From positions 248,001 through 312,000 of the forward strand of contig JAGADF010000009.1 in assembly GCA_017613735.1 (NCBI GenBank): a stretch of 64,000 nt of DNA, in the 5' to 3' direction. This DNA comes from Clostridia bacterium. GTDB taxonomy: Bacteria > Bacillota > Clostridia > Oscillospirales > Acutalibacteraceae. Position 1 is the stretch's first letter. Every line of letters begins with the position of its first letter. The notes beneath the pieces were generated by a model. That model ran no database searches. It worked only from the letters and a program-made list of their open reading frames with translations, and was not told the DNA's origin. Below are positions 1-8,457 of the stretch, one piece after another. The position numbers and the translations under genes are program-made.

Positions 1-644
1 ACTATTTTGAAAATGTTACTTACAGACCGGACGACGGAATTGACGAGCACACGGTTTTTTCTACCGGAATGATTTACAAGGGCAATCATTTTGAAAGCGA
101 AGACTTGATTACAGGCATTTATAAGGGCGTACCGTTTACGCAGTCGGATGTCCGTATTCAGCACCGTCAGGGAAAATCTGATTACTCAAAAAGAGTTGAA
201 TATTTCACGGGAAGATGGATGATTTTCAGATTTAACAAGAATTTTGTCTGTAATCTTCAGGTCGTTGAAAAAGGACTCGGCGCATATAAAAACGGCAGGG
301 ATTCCTTCGGCGGTAAGCTTGAGAAAATAGAACTTGACGACGAGGCGTTTAATAAGGCGTTCAGAACAAACTGCGAGAATCAGCAGGAAGCATACTATAT
401 TCTCACTCCTCAGATGATGAGGAGAATGCTTGACCTTAAAGAGAATACAAAAGGTCAGCTTATGTTCTGTTTCCTTGACAATGCGCTCCATATTGCCTGT
501 AATACCGGCAAAAACTCGTTTGAGCCGCCGATTTTCAGAAAGATTGATTTACAGAGAATAATGGACGAAACCTACAGTGATTTGTCGCTTATAACTTCGT
601 TTATTGATTTTCTGAATCTTGATAATAAGTTGTTTAAGAATTAA
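1..644 (+). CDS. DUF3137-like protein, 5' end outside window
   Basis: The frame is open from base 3 with no start codon or ribosome binding site, so the gene enters from upstream; 213 residues are visible. The ATG at 69 is internal. The visible part is soluble and beta-rich, with no membrane helix. It resembles the C-terminal part of DUF3137 proteins, which are often encoded beside LemA and usually carry N-terminal membrane helices (these would lie off the window). lemA follows after 12 bases, which supports the assignment. The biochemical role of the family is not known. The family call is from pattern and neighbour, not from a search. Confidence 0.72.
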   Translation, partial: YFENVTYRPDDGIDEHTVFSTGMIYKGNHFESEDLITGIYKGVPFTQSDVRIQHRQGKSDYSKRVEYFTGRWMIFRFNKNFVCNLQVVEKGLGAYKNGRDSFGGKLEKIELDDEAFNKAFRTNCENQQEAYYILTPQMMRRMLDLKENTKGQLMFCFLDNALHIACNTGKNSFEPPIFRKIDLQRIMDETYSDLSLITSFIDFLNLDNKLFKN

Positions 645-656
645 GGGGGTAGTTTT

Positions 657-1202
657 ATGCCTTATGTAGTATTGGCTTTAGTACTTATGCTTTTTGTAAT
701 AGCCGTTATATGGATTATTTCCACGCGAAATACATTCGTAAAGCTGAAGGTTAAAATAAGCGAAGCCGAAAGCGGTATCGACGTTGCTCTTACAAAGCGC
801 TATGACGTTCTCACAAAGCTTCTTGACGTTACCAAGGGTTACGCCGAACACGAAAAATCAATTCTGACACAGACCGCTATGCTTCGTTCGGGCTCAACGC
901 TTAAAGAGAAGGAAGAATATAATTCAAAGCTTACAGAGGCGTTCAGACAGATTTACGCTGTGGCTGAGAATTATCCCGTACTTACTGCCGACCGCTCTTT
1001 TAAAGAGCTTCAGATGACTATTTCGGACGTTGAAGAACATCTTCAGGCCGCAAGACGCGCTTACAACGGCAACGTATCAATTTTTAACCAGAAAATTAAT
1101 ACTTTCCCTTCCAATATAATTGCCGACAGCATGGGGCTTGAAGCCGCAGATTTCTTCCAGGCAGATGAAGAAAAACGTCAGGACGTAAGTATGAAATTTT
1201 AA
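657..1202 (+). CDS. lemA: LemA family membrane-anchored protein
   Basis: A 181-residue protein with one N-terminal membrane helix (about residues 3-21) followed by a long helical, coiled-coil-like body. The segment after the anchor, with ISEAESGIDVALTKRYD near residues 34-50, is the LemA signature, and the length matches the family (about 180-200). LemA proteins are single-pass envelope proteins of unclear function. The SD AAGGGGG at 643-649 suits the ATG at 657. It forms a two-gene unit with the DUF3137-like gene upstream. A terminator hairpin follows directly after the stop. Confidence 0.93.
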   Translation: MPYVVLALVLMLFVIAVIWIISTRNTFVKLKVKISEAESGIDVALTKRYDVLTKLLDVTKGYAEHEKSILTQTAMLRSGSTLKEKEEYNSKLTEAFRQIYAVAENYPVLTADRSFKELQMTISDVEEHLQAARRAYNGNVSIFNQKINTFPSNIIADSMGLEAADFFQADEEKRQDVSMKF

Positions 1203-1206
1203 ATGA

Positions 1207-1237
1207 AAATGCCGTCTTATTCAAGATGGCATTTTTT
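1207..1237 (+). terminator. Intrinsic terminator hairpin between lemA and deoC
   Basis: A 12-bp stem (1207-1218 with 1223-1234, one G-U pair), a 4-base loop and a run of six T. The T run ends one base before the AAAGGAG SD of deoC (1238-1244). There is therefore no room for a promoter between terminator and gene, so deoC must be read through the hairpin or started from inside lemA. Confidence 0.8.
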
Positions 1238-1249
1238 AAAGGAGATAAT

Positions 1250-1912
1250 ATGGAAAAAGAGTATTTCGGTTTAAAAGCCGAAGATATTATTTCAAAAATC
1301 GACCATACAATTCTTAAGGTTGATTCCACCTGGGATGACGTTAAACGTATCTGCGACGATGCGAAAAAATATAAAACCGCTTCGGTTTGTATTCCGCCCT
1401 GCTTTGTCAGGCAGGTAAGTGAATATCTTAACGGAGAGGTTTCGGTATGTACCGTAATCGGTTTCCCGAACGGTTATATGACAACAAATGCAAAGGTTTT
1501 GGAAACAGAGGACGCCGTAAAAAACGGAGCCGATGAAATCGATATGGTAATAAATGTCGGTAAGGTTAAAGAAGGCAATTTTGATTATGTTTCCGATGAA
1601 ATCAGGGCTGTCAGAGACGCCTGTAAAGGTAAAGTTTTAAAGGTTATTATTGAAACATGCCTGCTTACCGAGGAAGAAAAGATTGAAATGTGTAAAATCG
1701 TTTCCGAATCGGGAGCTGATTTTATAAAAACGTCAACCGGCTTTTCAACGGGCGGAGCCACGAGAGAAGATATTGCATTAATGAAAAAATATACTTATGG
1801 AATTAAAATAAAGGCTGCGGGCGGTATAAAAAGCGTTGAGGACGCGGTTGATTTCATAAATCTCGGCGCTCAAAGGCTCGGCACAAGCTCGCTTTTGAAA
1901 ATGATGGAGTAA
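1250..1912 (+). CDS. deoC: Deoxyribose-phosphate aldolase
   Basis: Splits 2-deoxyribose 5-phosphate into glyceraldehyde 3-phosphate and acetaldehyde in the cytoplasm, the last step of deoxynucleoside breakdown. The 220-residue TIM barrel has the DeoC motifs: EIDMVINVG (97-104), the Schiff-base lysine K160 in DFIKTSTGFSTGG, and K188 in IKAAGGI. An in-frame ATG at 1226 lies inside the terminator stem and has no SD; AAAGGAG at 1238-1244 picks ATG 1250. cdd and udp follow, so the three genes form a nucleoside salvage unit that feeds glycolysis. Confidence 0.95.
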   Translation: MEKEYFGLKAEDIISKIDHTILKVDSTWDDVKRICDDAKKYKTASVCIPPCFVRQVSEYLNGEVSVCTVIGFPNGYMTTNAKVLETEDAVKNGADEIDMVINVGKVKEGNFDYVSDEIRAVRDACKGKVLKVIIETCLLTEEEKIEMCKIVSESGADFIKTSTGFSTGGATREDIALMKKYTYGIKIKAAGGIKSVEDAVDFINLGAQRLGTSSLLKMME

Positions 1913-1914
1913 TT

Positions 1915-2328
1915 ATGGATTATAAAGAACTTATAAAAGAGGCGTTTGACGCTCAGAAGAATTCATATTCGCCTTATTCTTCGTGTAAGGTAGGAGCGGC
2001 TTTGCTTTGTAAAGACGGCAGAATTTATAAGGGCTGCAATATAGAAAACGCTTCGTTTTCACTTACCAATTGCGCTGAAAGAACGGCTTTGTTCAAGGCT
2101 GTTTCCGAAGGTGAAAGGGGATTTGAGGCAATCGCTGTTGTCGGGAATAACGGACAAGACGAATTATTCTTTCCCTGCGGCGCCTGCAGGCAGGCTTTAA
2201 GTGAGTTCTGCGGAAAGGATTTCAAGATTATAGTTGCGAAATGCGTCGATGAATATAAAGTGTTAACGCTTGGAGAATTACTTCCGTTTTCATTTGATAA
2301 GGAGGTTGTTTATGAAAAAGACTGCTGA
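1915..2328 (+). CDS. cdd: Cytidine deaminase
   Basis: Deaminates cytidine and deoxycytidine to uridine and deoxyuridine, which the next gene product can phosphorolyse. The 137-residue length fits the homotetrameric zinc enzyme. Visible zinc and proton-shuttle residues are C53-A-E55 and the pair C88/C91 in PCGACRQ; substrate contacts are in CNIENASF (41-48). It starts two bases after the deoC stop and overlaps the udp start by 17 bases, so the three are translationally linked. Confidence 0.95.
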   Translation: MDYKELIKEAFDAQKNSYSPYSSCKVGAALLCKDGRIYKGCNIENASFSLTNCAERTALFKAVSEGERGFEAIAVVGNNGQDELFFPCGACRQALSEFCGKDFKIIVAKCVDEYKVLTLGELLPFSFDKEVVYEKDC

Positions 2329-3076
2329 TGAATTACAGTTTCATCTTAAAATTAAAAGGGGAGACGTCGGAAGGTATTGCCTTCTTCCCGGTGACCCCGG
2401 CAGATGTGAAAAAATAGCCAAATATCTTGACAACCCCGAAATGATAGTTTCGAACAGGGAATTTACCATTTTTAACGGAAGTTTGAACGGCGAAAAAGTA
2501 ACCGTTTGTTCAACAGGAATCGGCGGCCCGTCGGCGGCTATAGCTATGGAAGAGCTTGCCGTCTGCGGCGCAGATACTTTTATACGTGTCGGAACCTGCG
2601 GCGGAATAAATCTTAAGGTTGACGGCGGAGACGTAGTTATTGCAACATCCGCAGTCCGTCAGGACGGAACCAGCCTTGAATACGCGCCGATAGAATTTCC
2701 CGCAACTGCTGACTATGAAATTGTTAATTCTCTTGTTTACGCCGCTAAGAATAACGGATATAACTATCATACGGGAATCGTTCAGAGCAAAGACAGTTTT
2801 TACGGTCAGCACAGTCCCGAAAAGATGGCGGTGGCAGATAACCTGCTTTATAAATGGAACGCCTGGAAAAAGCTCGGCGTTCTTGCAAGCGAAATGGAGT
2901 CTGCGGCTATGTTCACCGTTGCTTCTAATCTCGGTGTTCGTTGCGGTGCCGTATTCCATGTAATCTGGAATCAGGAGAGGGAAGCCGCGGGAATGATAAG
3001 CATGGTGGATGAAAATACCGAAAATGCTGTTATAACCGCCGTAGATGCTGTAAAGTATTTAATTGAAAACAAATAA
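2312..3076 (+). CDS. udp: Uridine phosphorylase family nucleoside phosphorylase
   Basis: Phosphorolyses uridine (and probably deoxyuridine) to uracil and (deoxy)ribose 1-phosphate. The 254-residue protein shows the PNP/UDP family motifs: phosphate-binding GDPGR near residue 27, RVGTCGG (92-98) and the ribose-binding SEMESAAMF (193-201). DSFYGQ (161-166) favours uridine over purine nucleosides. An upstream in-frame start at 2270 lies inside cdd; AAGGAGG at 2299-2305 selects ATG 2312. With deoC and cdd this gives a short pyrimidine nucleoside catabolic operon; a deoxyribose-phosphate mutase (deoB) is not in the window. Confidence 0.9.
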   Translation: MKKTADELQFHLKIKRGDVGRYCLLPGDPGRCEKIAKYLDNPEMIVSNREFTIFNGSLNGEKVTVCSTGIGGPSAAIAMEELAVCGADTFIRVGTCGGINLKVDGGDVVIATSAVRQDGTSLEYAPIEFPATADYEIVNSLVYAAKNNGYNYHTGIVQSKDSFYGQHSPEKMAVADNLLYKWNAWKKLGVLASEMESAAMFTVASNLGVRCGAVFHVIWNQEREAAGMISMVDENTENAVITAVDAVKYLIENK

Positions 3077-3080
3077 ATAA

Positions 3081-3109
3081 AAAAGAGAAGTCAAAAACTT
3101 CTCTTTTTT
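3081..3109. terminator. Bidirectional terminator between udp and a convergent small gene
   Basis: An 11-bp perfect stem (3081-3091 with 3097-3107), a 5-base loop, with A run before and T run after, so it works on both strands. It ends the deoC-cdd-udp unit and the convergent minus-strand gene. Confidence 0.85.
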
Positions 3110-3326
3110 ATTCTGTATAATCTTCGACTATGTCTCTGAAATGAACAGGCGGTATATTGCTTTTGTTTAGTATGTTACAAATTGTTTCAACGTCGTTTCT
3201 GTTTAGAGATATGTCGAAAATTGTTTCTGTAATTTCGGAACCTATGCAGCAGGCGATTCCGTATGTAACATAAGATATATCTTCAATTTTTATTTTTGAC
3301 TCAATAATTCTGTATTTAATAAGCAT
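3108..3326 (-). CDS. Small unknown protein, possibly DUF6514-like
   Basis: A 72-residue soluble protein. The ORF could begin at 3380, but the ATG at 3326 has a good upstream SD (AAGGTG), and the well-formed promoter at 3371-3399 would leave only the short start as transcribed. It opens with a basic strand-like segment, has a YGIACCIGSE turn near residue 22 with two adjacent cysteines, and ends with a helix and NIPPVHFRDIVEDY (57-70). This layout recalls small Clostridia proteins of the DUF6514 type, which I give only as a tentative match. No function can be stated. It is a single-gene unit facing udp. Confidence 0.68.
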   Translation of the reverse strand: MLIKYRIIESKIKIEDISYVTYGIACCIGSEITETIFDISLNRNDVETICNILNKSNIPPVHFRDIVEDYTE

Positions 3327-3370
3327 TTTTGCACCTTGAGAATATGTAAAAAAATGTAACTTACAGTTGA

Positions 3371-3399
3371 AGAATAACACAACGTATTCTGTTTGTCAA
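3371..3399 (-). promoter_or_regulatory. Sigma-A promoter of the small unknown gene
   Basis: On the minus strand: -35 TTGACA (3399-3394), 17-base spacer, -10 TATTCT (3376-3371). The start lies about 45 bases downstream. Confidence 0.75.
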
Positions 3400-3454
3400 T
3401 AGATTTTACAAAAAATGTTAAATTATGAAACATATTAAATTTTTCTTTTTATGA

Positions 3455-3483
3455 TTTACAAATTATAGTAAATGTTATATAAT
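3455..3483 (+). promoter_or_regulatory. Sigma-A promoter of the glycosidase gene
   Basis: -35 TTTACA (3455-3460), 17-base spacer, -10 TATAAT (3478-3483). It lies 35 bases before the ATG, with SD GAGGAGG between them. No clear operator repeat is visible. Confidence 0.78.
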
Positions 3484-3518
3484 GAACTATTGATAGTACA
3501 CATAGAGGAGGAACTCTA

Positions 3519-5261
3519 ATGAAAACACCTTGGACAGATTTGGTTGATAAGAAATGTCCTTTGCCTGAATATCCGCGTCCGCAGATGGTAAGAGATAAGT
3601 GGATGAACCTTAACGGAATATGGGATTACTGCATAACCGATAAATCAGTTAAAAGACCGGATTATTTTGACGGCGAAATTCTTGTTCCGTTTTCTATTGA
3701 ATCGCCTTTGTCCGGCGTTGAAAAACCGCTTTATCCGAATAACAGGTTGTGGTACAGAAAAATATTTGCCGTTCCTTCCGAATGGAAAGACGACCGCGTT
3801 ATTCTTCATTTCGGCGCTGTTGACTGGCAGTGCAAGGTTTATGTCAACAAAGAGCTTGTAGGTTCTCATTCGGGCGGTTATTGCCCGTTCAGTTTTGACG
3901 TAACCGATTATCTTTTTGAGGGCAACAATGAAATATCGCTTTGCGTTTATGACCCGACCGATAAAGGCTGGCAGCAGAGAGGCAAGCAGGTTTTAAGACC
4001 TCACGGTTTCTGGTATACGGCTACTTCGGGTATCTGGCAGACGGTATGGATGGAGCCTGTCAGCAAGACTCATATTGAAAGCATAAGACTGACTCCCGAT
4101 ATTGACGAAGGTTTTATAAATATCAAAACTTCGCTTTCGGATTATAAAAACGCGTCTGTATTTGCAAAGATTATTTCAAAGGGAAATGAAATATTCAGCT
4201 CAAAAATTGATTTTGACGAGAATATAAAAATAGACGATATTCATCTCTGGTCGCCCGAGGATCCGTTCCTTTACGATTTGGCTCTTATTGTACTTGTTGA
4301 CGGCAAGCCTGTCGACAGCATACTTTCGTATTTCGGTATGAGAAAGTATTCCATTGAAAAGGATGAAAACGATATTCCGCGTCTTTGTCTTAATAACGAG
4401 CCTTATTTCCAGAACGGTCTGCTTGATCAGGGTTACTGGTGCGACGGCGTTCTCACTCCGCCTACTGACGAAGCGATGATTTATGATATTGAAACGATGA
4501 AAAATCTCGGTTTCAATATGCTTCGTAAACACATTAAAGTAGAGCCTGCGAGATGGTACTATCACTGCGACAGACTCGGTATGCTTGTATGGCAGGATAT
4601 GGTAAGCGGCGGCGAATTCGTCGGTTTTATGACGGCGTCGGTTTATCCTACCTTGCATATTAAATGCAGGGACGACAACTATCACAGATTCAAACGTGAT
4701 GAAAAGAAATGGCGTGACGATTACAGAGCCGAGCTTGACGATATGCTCAATACTCTTTATAACTACGTTTCAATTTGCTGCTGGGTTCCCTTTAACGAGG
4801 GCTGGGGACAGTTTGATTCACTCGAGATAAGCGAGCATATAAAGAAGGTCGACCCCTCGCGTTTCGTTGACCACGCAAGCGGCTGGCACGACCAGGGCGG
4901 TCCCGATTTCAAGAGTCTTCATGTTTATTTCAGACCGGTTATTATGCCGAAGCTTGACGGAAGACCTTTCTGCCTTACGGAATTCGGCGGCTACAGCCGA
5001 AAGATATCGGACCACGTTTTCAATGAGAAAAAGAGCTTCGGTTATAAGTTCTTCACTACAAAAGAAAGTTTGACCGAGGGTTATAAGAAACTCTTTGAAA
5101 AACAGATTATTCCGCTTATTCCGAAGGGACTTTGCGCTACCGTCTATACTCAGGTCAGTGATGTCGAGCTTGAGGTCAACGGTATTCTCACCTATGACAG
5201 AACTCATATGAAAATTGATGAAGACGTAATCAAGTCCATCAATGAACGCATGAAGTATTAA
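3519..5261 (+). CDS. Glycoside hydrolase family 2 protein
   Basis: A 580-residue cytoplasmic GH2 enzyme (no signal peptide), of the beta-galactosidase/beta-glucuronidase/beta-mannosidase superfamily. The N-terminal jelly-roll sugar-binding domain spans about 20-185, an immunoglobulin-like domain about 190-275, and the TIM barrel the rest. The expected acid/base is E427 in VPFNEGWGQ and the nucleophile E488 in CLTEFGG. At 580 residues it is shorter than LacZ and close to GusA-size enzymes, but glucuronidase-specific residues are not obvious, so the substrate is open. No transporter is adjacent. A WYL regulator follows with a short spacer and may control it. Confidence 0.88.
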   Translation: MKTPWTDLVDKKCPLPEYPRPQMVRDKWMNLNGIWDYCITDKSVKRPDYFDGEILVPFSIESPLSGVEKPLYPNNRLWYRKIFAVPSEWKDDRVILHFGAVDWQCKVYVNKELVGSHSGGYCPFSFDVTDYLFEGNNEISLCVYDPTDKGWQQRGKQVLRPHGFWYTATSGIWQTVWMEPVSKTHIESIRLTPDIDEGFINIKTSLSDYKNASVFAKIISKGNEIFSSKIDFDENIKIDDIHLWSPEDPFLYDLALIVLVDGKPVDSILSYFGMRKYSIEKDENDIPRLCLNNEPYFQNGLLDQGYWCDGVLTPPTDEAMIYDIETMKNLGFNMLRKHIKVEPARWYYHCDRLGMLVWQDMVSGGEFVGFMTASVYPTLHIKCRDDNYHRFKRDEKKWRDDYRAELDDMLNTLYNYVSICCWVPFNEGWGQFDSLEISEHIKKVDPSRFVDHASGWHDQGGPDFKSLHVYFRPVIMPKLDGRPFCLTEFGGYSRKISDHVFNEKKSFGYKFFTTKESLTEGYKKLFEKQIIPLIPKGLCATVYTQVSDVELEVNGILTYDRTHMKIDEDVIKSINERMKY

Positions 5262-5273
5262 GGGGGATTTCCT

Positions 5274-6275
5274 TTGGCAGGCAACGCTAACCAGAAGCTT
5301 AAGCTTTTATATCTTGCCGATATTCTCAAACGCGAAACCAATGAGGAACACGTTCTTTCGGCAATAGACCTTACGAAAAGACTTGCTGATTACGGGATTT
5401 CTTCCGAAAGGAAATCCATTTACAGCGATATCGAAATTCTAAAGGAATACGGCTTTGATATTATTCTGAGCCGTTCCCCGAAATACGGATATTTTCTTGC
5501 GTCAACTGATTTTGAGCCTCACGAGGTAAGACTTCTTATGGACGCAGTTCAGGCCGCAGGATTTATCAGCAATAAAAAAACAAAACAGCTTATCGATAAG
5601 ATTTCTCTTCTTACAAATGATTTCGACTCAAGAAAGCTGAAAAAGCAGATTTATGTAGACAGCCGTCAGAAATCTTCTAATGAAGAGGTCTATTATTCGA
5701 TTGACACTATTAATAAGGCGATTTGCGCCGGCAGACAGATTACGCTTACGTATATGAAAAGGGTTGTCAACGACAATAAAACCGTTTCATTCAGTGAAAA
5801 AAAGCACACGGTTAACCCTTATGCGCTTATCTGGTCAAACGACCATTATTACCTTATTTCAAATAATATCAAGTATGATAATCTTATGCCTTTGAGAATT
5901 GACAGAATGAAAAAAGTCACAATTCTTGAAGACAGCTGTATAAGACCTCTTAAGGAGGTTTCGGAGTATCCGGGCGCGTTTGATTCCGCGGACTATGTCT
6001 CGAAGCACCTTAATATGTTTACCGGTCAGGCAAAGCCGATTGAATTAATATGCGAAAACGATATTATCGAGCAGATTCTTGACAAGTTCGGCGAGAGAAC
6101 GCCTATATATCCGAATGACGAAAAAACATTTGTCGCGCGTTTCAGTTCGGCGGTAAACGACGGTCTTGTCAGCTGGATTCTACAGTACGGCGATAAGGTC
6201 ATGGTTGCTTCTCCTAAAGAGCTTAAAATGAAAGTTCTTGAAACCGCAAAAAGCGTTATTGATAAATATGAATAA
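5274..6275 (+). CDS. WYL-domain transcriptional regulator
   Basis: A 333-residue regulator: N-terminal winged helix-turn-helix (about 8-60, with KSIYSDIEILKEYG as recognition region), a middle WYL domain (about 140-215, including NPYALIWSNDHYYLI) and a C-terminal WCX-like extension. WYL domains sense nucleic-acid-like or small ligands. The start is TTG 5274, set by AGGGGG at 5261-5266 with a 7-base gap; it follows the glycosidase stop by 12 bases and is likely co-transcribed. Its target is not shown by the sequence; the glycosidase promoter is the simplest guess. No terminator hairpin is visible after it. Confidence 0.88.
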   Translation: MAGNANQKLKLLYLADILKRETNEEHVLSAIDLTKRLADYGISSERKSIYSDIEILKEYGFDIILSRSPKYGYFLASTDFEPHEVRLLMDAVQAAGFISNKKTKQLIDKISLLTNDFDSRKLKKQIYVDSRQKSSNEEVYYSIDTINKAICAGRQITLTYMKRVVNDNKTVSFSEKKHTVNPYALIWSNDHYYLISNNIKYDNLMPLRIDRMKKVTILEDSCIRPLKEVSEYPGAFDSADYVSKHLNMFTGQAKPIELICENDIIEQILDKFGERTPIYPNDEKTFVARFSSAVNDGLVSWILQYGDKVMVASPKELKMKVLETAKSVIDKYE

Positions 6276-6326
6276 AAATTATTGTTTTTCAAGCCGCATT
6301 TCGTCATTTTGCATTCCCGCTTTTAC

Positions 6327-6355
6327 TTGAAAACAGAGTGATTTTGTTATATAAT
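6327..6355 (+). promoter_or_regulatory. Sigma-A promoter of pgk-tpiA-gpmI
   Basis: -35 TTGAAA (6327-6332), 17-base spacer, -10 TATAAT (6350-6355), 42 bases before the pgk ATG. Confidence 0.78.
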
Positions 6356-6397
6356 TAACAAGTAAAATTAGCAGATTAATCTGAAAGGATGTTTTTA

Positions 6398-7609
6398 ATG
6401 AACGTATTAAACAAAAAGACTGTTGAAGACCTCAACGTAAGGGGCAAAAAGGTACTTGTCCGCTGTGATTTCAACGTTCCGCTCAAGGAAGGCGTTATTA
6501 CAGACGAAAACAGAATCGTTGCGGCTCTTCCCACAATTAATTATCTCATTGATAACGGCGCGAAGGTTATTCTTTGCTCTCATCTCGGCAAGCCGAAGGG
6601 CGAACCAAAGCCCGAGTTTTCGCTTGCTCCCGTTGCGAAGAGACTTTCCGAAAAGCTTAATAAGAACGTAGTTTTCGCGGCTGACGATAACGTTGTCGGC
6701 GAAAACGCAAAGAAGGCTGTTGCCGAAATGAACGACGGCGACGTAGTACTTCTTCAGAATACGAGATACCGCATCGAAGAAACAAAGAACATTGAAACAT
6801 TTTCAAAAGAGCTTGCTTCACTTGCAGATATCTTTGTTAACGACGCTTTCGGCGCCGCTCACAGAGCTCACTGCTCAACAGTCGGCGTTTCCGAATTTGT
6901 CAGCGAATCGGCAGTAGGTTATCTTATGCAGAAAGAGCTTAAATTCCTCGGCGCGGCGGTTGAAAATCCCGTTCGTCCTTTCGTTACAATTCTCGGCGGA
7001 GCCAAGGTTTCGGACAAGCTTGCAGTTATTGACAATCTTCTTAATAAGGCCGACACACTTATTATCGGCGGCGGTATGGCATATACCTTCCTTAAGGCAA
7101 AGGGCTATGAAGTAGGTATTTCGCTTGTTGACAATGAAAAACTCGATTACTGCGCAAACTGCCTTAAGGTTGCCGAAGAAAAGGGCGTCAAGCTTCTTCT
7201 TCCCATCGACTGCGTATGCGCGTCTCATTTCCCGAATCCCATTGACGAGGTTCTTGATATTAAAGTAGTTGACGACGAGGATATGCCTGCTGATATGATG
7301 GGTCTTGATATCGGCCCGAAAACAGCCGAGCTTTTCGCTTCCGAAGTTAAGAATGCGAAGACGGTTGTATGGAACGGTCCTATGGGCGTTTCCGAAAATG
7401 CTCAGCTTGCAAACGGCACTATCGCAGTTGCTCAGGCTCTTGCCGACACTGACGCTACAACAATTATCGGCGGCGGCGATTCCGCGGCGGCTGTTAATAA
7501 CCTCGGTTTCGGCGATAAGATGAGTCATATTTCAACCGGCGGCGGAGCTTCTCTTGAATTCCTTGAGGGTAAAGAGCTTCCCGGTATCGCATGTGTTGAC
7601 GATAAATAA
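6398..7609 (+). CDS. pgk: Phosphoglycerate kinase
   Basis: Transfers phosphate between 1,3-bisphosphoglycerate and ADP, the first ATP-forming step of glycolysis. The 403-residue two-domain protein has RCDFNVPLK near the N-terminus, SHLGKPKG (about 60-67), HRAHCSTVG in the N-domain and the nucleotide loop GGGDSAAA near the C-terminus. An ATG at 6389 is in frame, but the SD AAAGGA (6383-6388) sits 9 bases before ATG 6398, which I chose. It heads a unit with tpiA and gpmI; gapA and eno are not in the window. Confidence 0.97.
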   Translation: MNVLNKKTVEDLNVRGKKVLVRCDFNVPLKEGVITDENRIVAALPTINYLIDNGAKVILCSHLGKPKGEPKPEFSLAPVAKRLSEKLNKNVVFAADDNVVGENAKKAVAEMNDGDVVLLQNTRYRIEETKNIETFSKELASLADIFVNDAFGAAHRAHCSTVGVSEFVSESAVGYLMQKELKFLGAAVENPVRPFVTILGGAKVSDKLAVIDNLLNKADTLIIGGGMAYTFLKAKGYEVGISLVDNEKLDYCANCLKVAEEKGVKLLLPIDCVCASHFPNPIDEVLDIKVVDDEDMPADMMGLDIGPKTAELFASEVKNAKTVVWNGPMGVSENAQLANGTIAVAQALADTDATTIIGGGDSAAAVNNLGFGDKMSHISTGGGASLEFLEGKELPGIACVDDK

Positions 7610-7621
7610 TCAACCAATTTA

Positions 7622-7646
7622 TTAGGCGGAGTTTAACTTCGCCTAA
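7622..7646 (+). other. Intercistronic stem-loop between pgk and tpiA
   Basis: A 10-bp inverted repeat with one G-U pair (7622-7631 with 7637-7646) around a 5-base loop, not followed by a T run. This fits an RNA processing or stability element within the glycolytic transcript better than a terminator. No promoter is seen between it and tpiA. Confidence 0.5.
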
Positions 7647-7673
7647 AATACTGTAATAAGAGGAGAATTTATT

Positions 7674-8441
7674 ATGAAAAAATCAGTTCGCAGAGCAGTT
7701 ATTGCAGGTAACTGGAAGATGAATAACACGCCTTCTCAGGCAAAGGCTCTTATTGAGGAAATGAAACCTCTTGTAGCCGGCGCTGACTGTGACGTTGTTC
7801 TTTGTGTTCCGTTTATTGATATTCCCGTTGCTATTGAAGCGACAAAGGGTACTAACATTAAAATCGGCGCTGAAAACGTACATTTCAAGGCTTCGGGCGC
7901 ATATACGGGCGAGGTTTCAGCAGATATGCTCAAGGAAGCCGGCGTTGAATACGTAGTTATAGGTCACAGCGAAAGAAGACAGTATTTCGGCGAAACCGAC
8001 CAGACTGTAAACCTTCGTACAATCGCTGCCGTAAACGCTGGACTTAAAGCTATTGTCTGCGTAGGTGAGACGCTTGAGCAGAGAGAACTCGGTTATACCG
8101 AAACTCTTTTAAAGTATCAGACAAAGATGGCTCTTACAAATATCTCGGCTGAACAGCTTAAGAACATAATTATCGCTTACGAACCCGTATGGGCTATCGG
8201 CACGGGCGTTACTGCTACTGCTGACCAGGCTGACGAGGGCAACGGCTTTGTACGCGCGGCAATTGCCGAAAAATACGGCGCAGACGTTGCGGAAACAGTT
8301 ACCGTTCAGTACGGCGGTTCAATGAACCCGAAGAATGCCGACGAGCTTGTTGAAAAAGTAAATGTTGACGGCGGTCTTATCGGCGGCGCTTCGCTTAAGG
8401 CTCCCGATTTCGCGGCTATTGTTAAAGCAGCATCAAAATAA
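7674..8441 (+). CDS. tpiA: Triose-phosphate isomerase
   Basis: Interconverts dihydroxyacetone phosphate and glyceraldehyde 3-phosphate. The 255-residue TIM barrel has the full active site: N13 and K15 in AGNWKMN, H98 in GHSERR, E170 in AYEPVWAIGTG, and the phosphate-gripping C-terminal loops. SD AGAGGAG at 7660-7666. It sits between pgk and gpmI, the usual Bacillota order, and also handles the triose released by deoC and transketolase. Confidence 0.97.
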   Translation: MKKSVRRAVIAGNWKMNNTPSQAKALIEEMKPLVAGADCDVVLCVPFIDIPVAIEATKGTNIKIGAENVHFKASGAYTGEVSADMLKEAGVEYVVIGHSERRQYFGETDQTVNLRTIAAVNAGLKAIVCVGETLEQRELGYTETLLKYQTKMALTNISAEQLKNIIIAYEPVWAIGTGVTATADQADEGNGFVRAAIAEKYGADVAETVTVQYGGSMNPKNADELVEKVNVDGGLIGGASLKAPDFAAIVKAASK

Positions 8442-8457
8442 TTTACGAGGTTAAATA

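Noticed and set aside
1226..1249. Upstream in-frame ATG for deoC
   Set aside because: It lies inside the terminator stem and has no SD; AAAGGAG fits ATG 1250.
6875..7528. 217-codon frame antisense to pgk
   Set aside because: Shadow of pgk codon structure; no SD, no promoter, no family resemblance.
7622..7646. Terminator between pgk and tpiA
   Set aside because: No T run follows the stem and no promoter is seen before tpiA.
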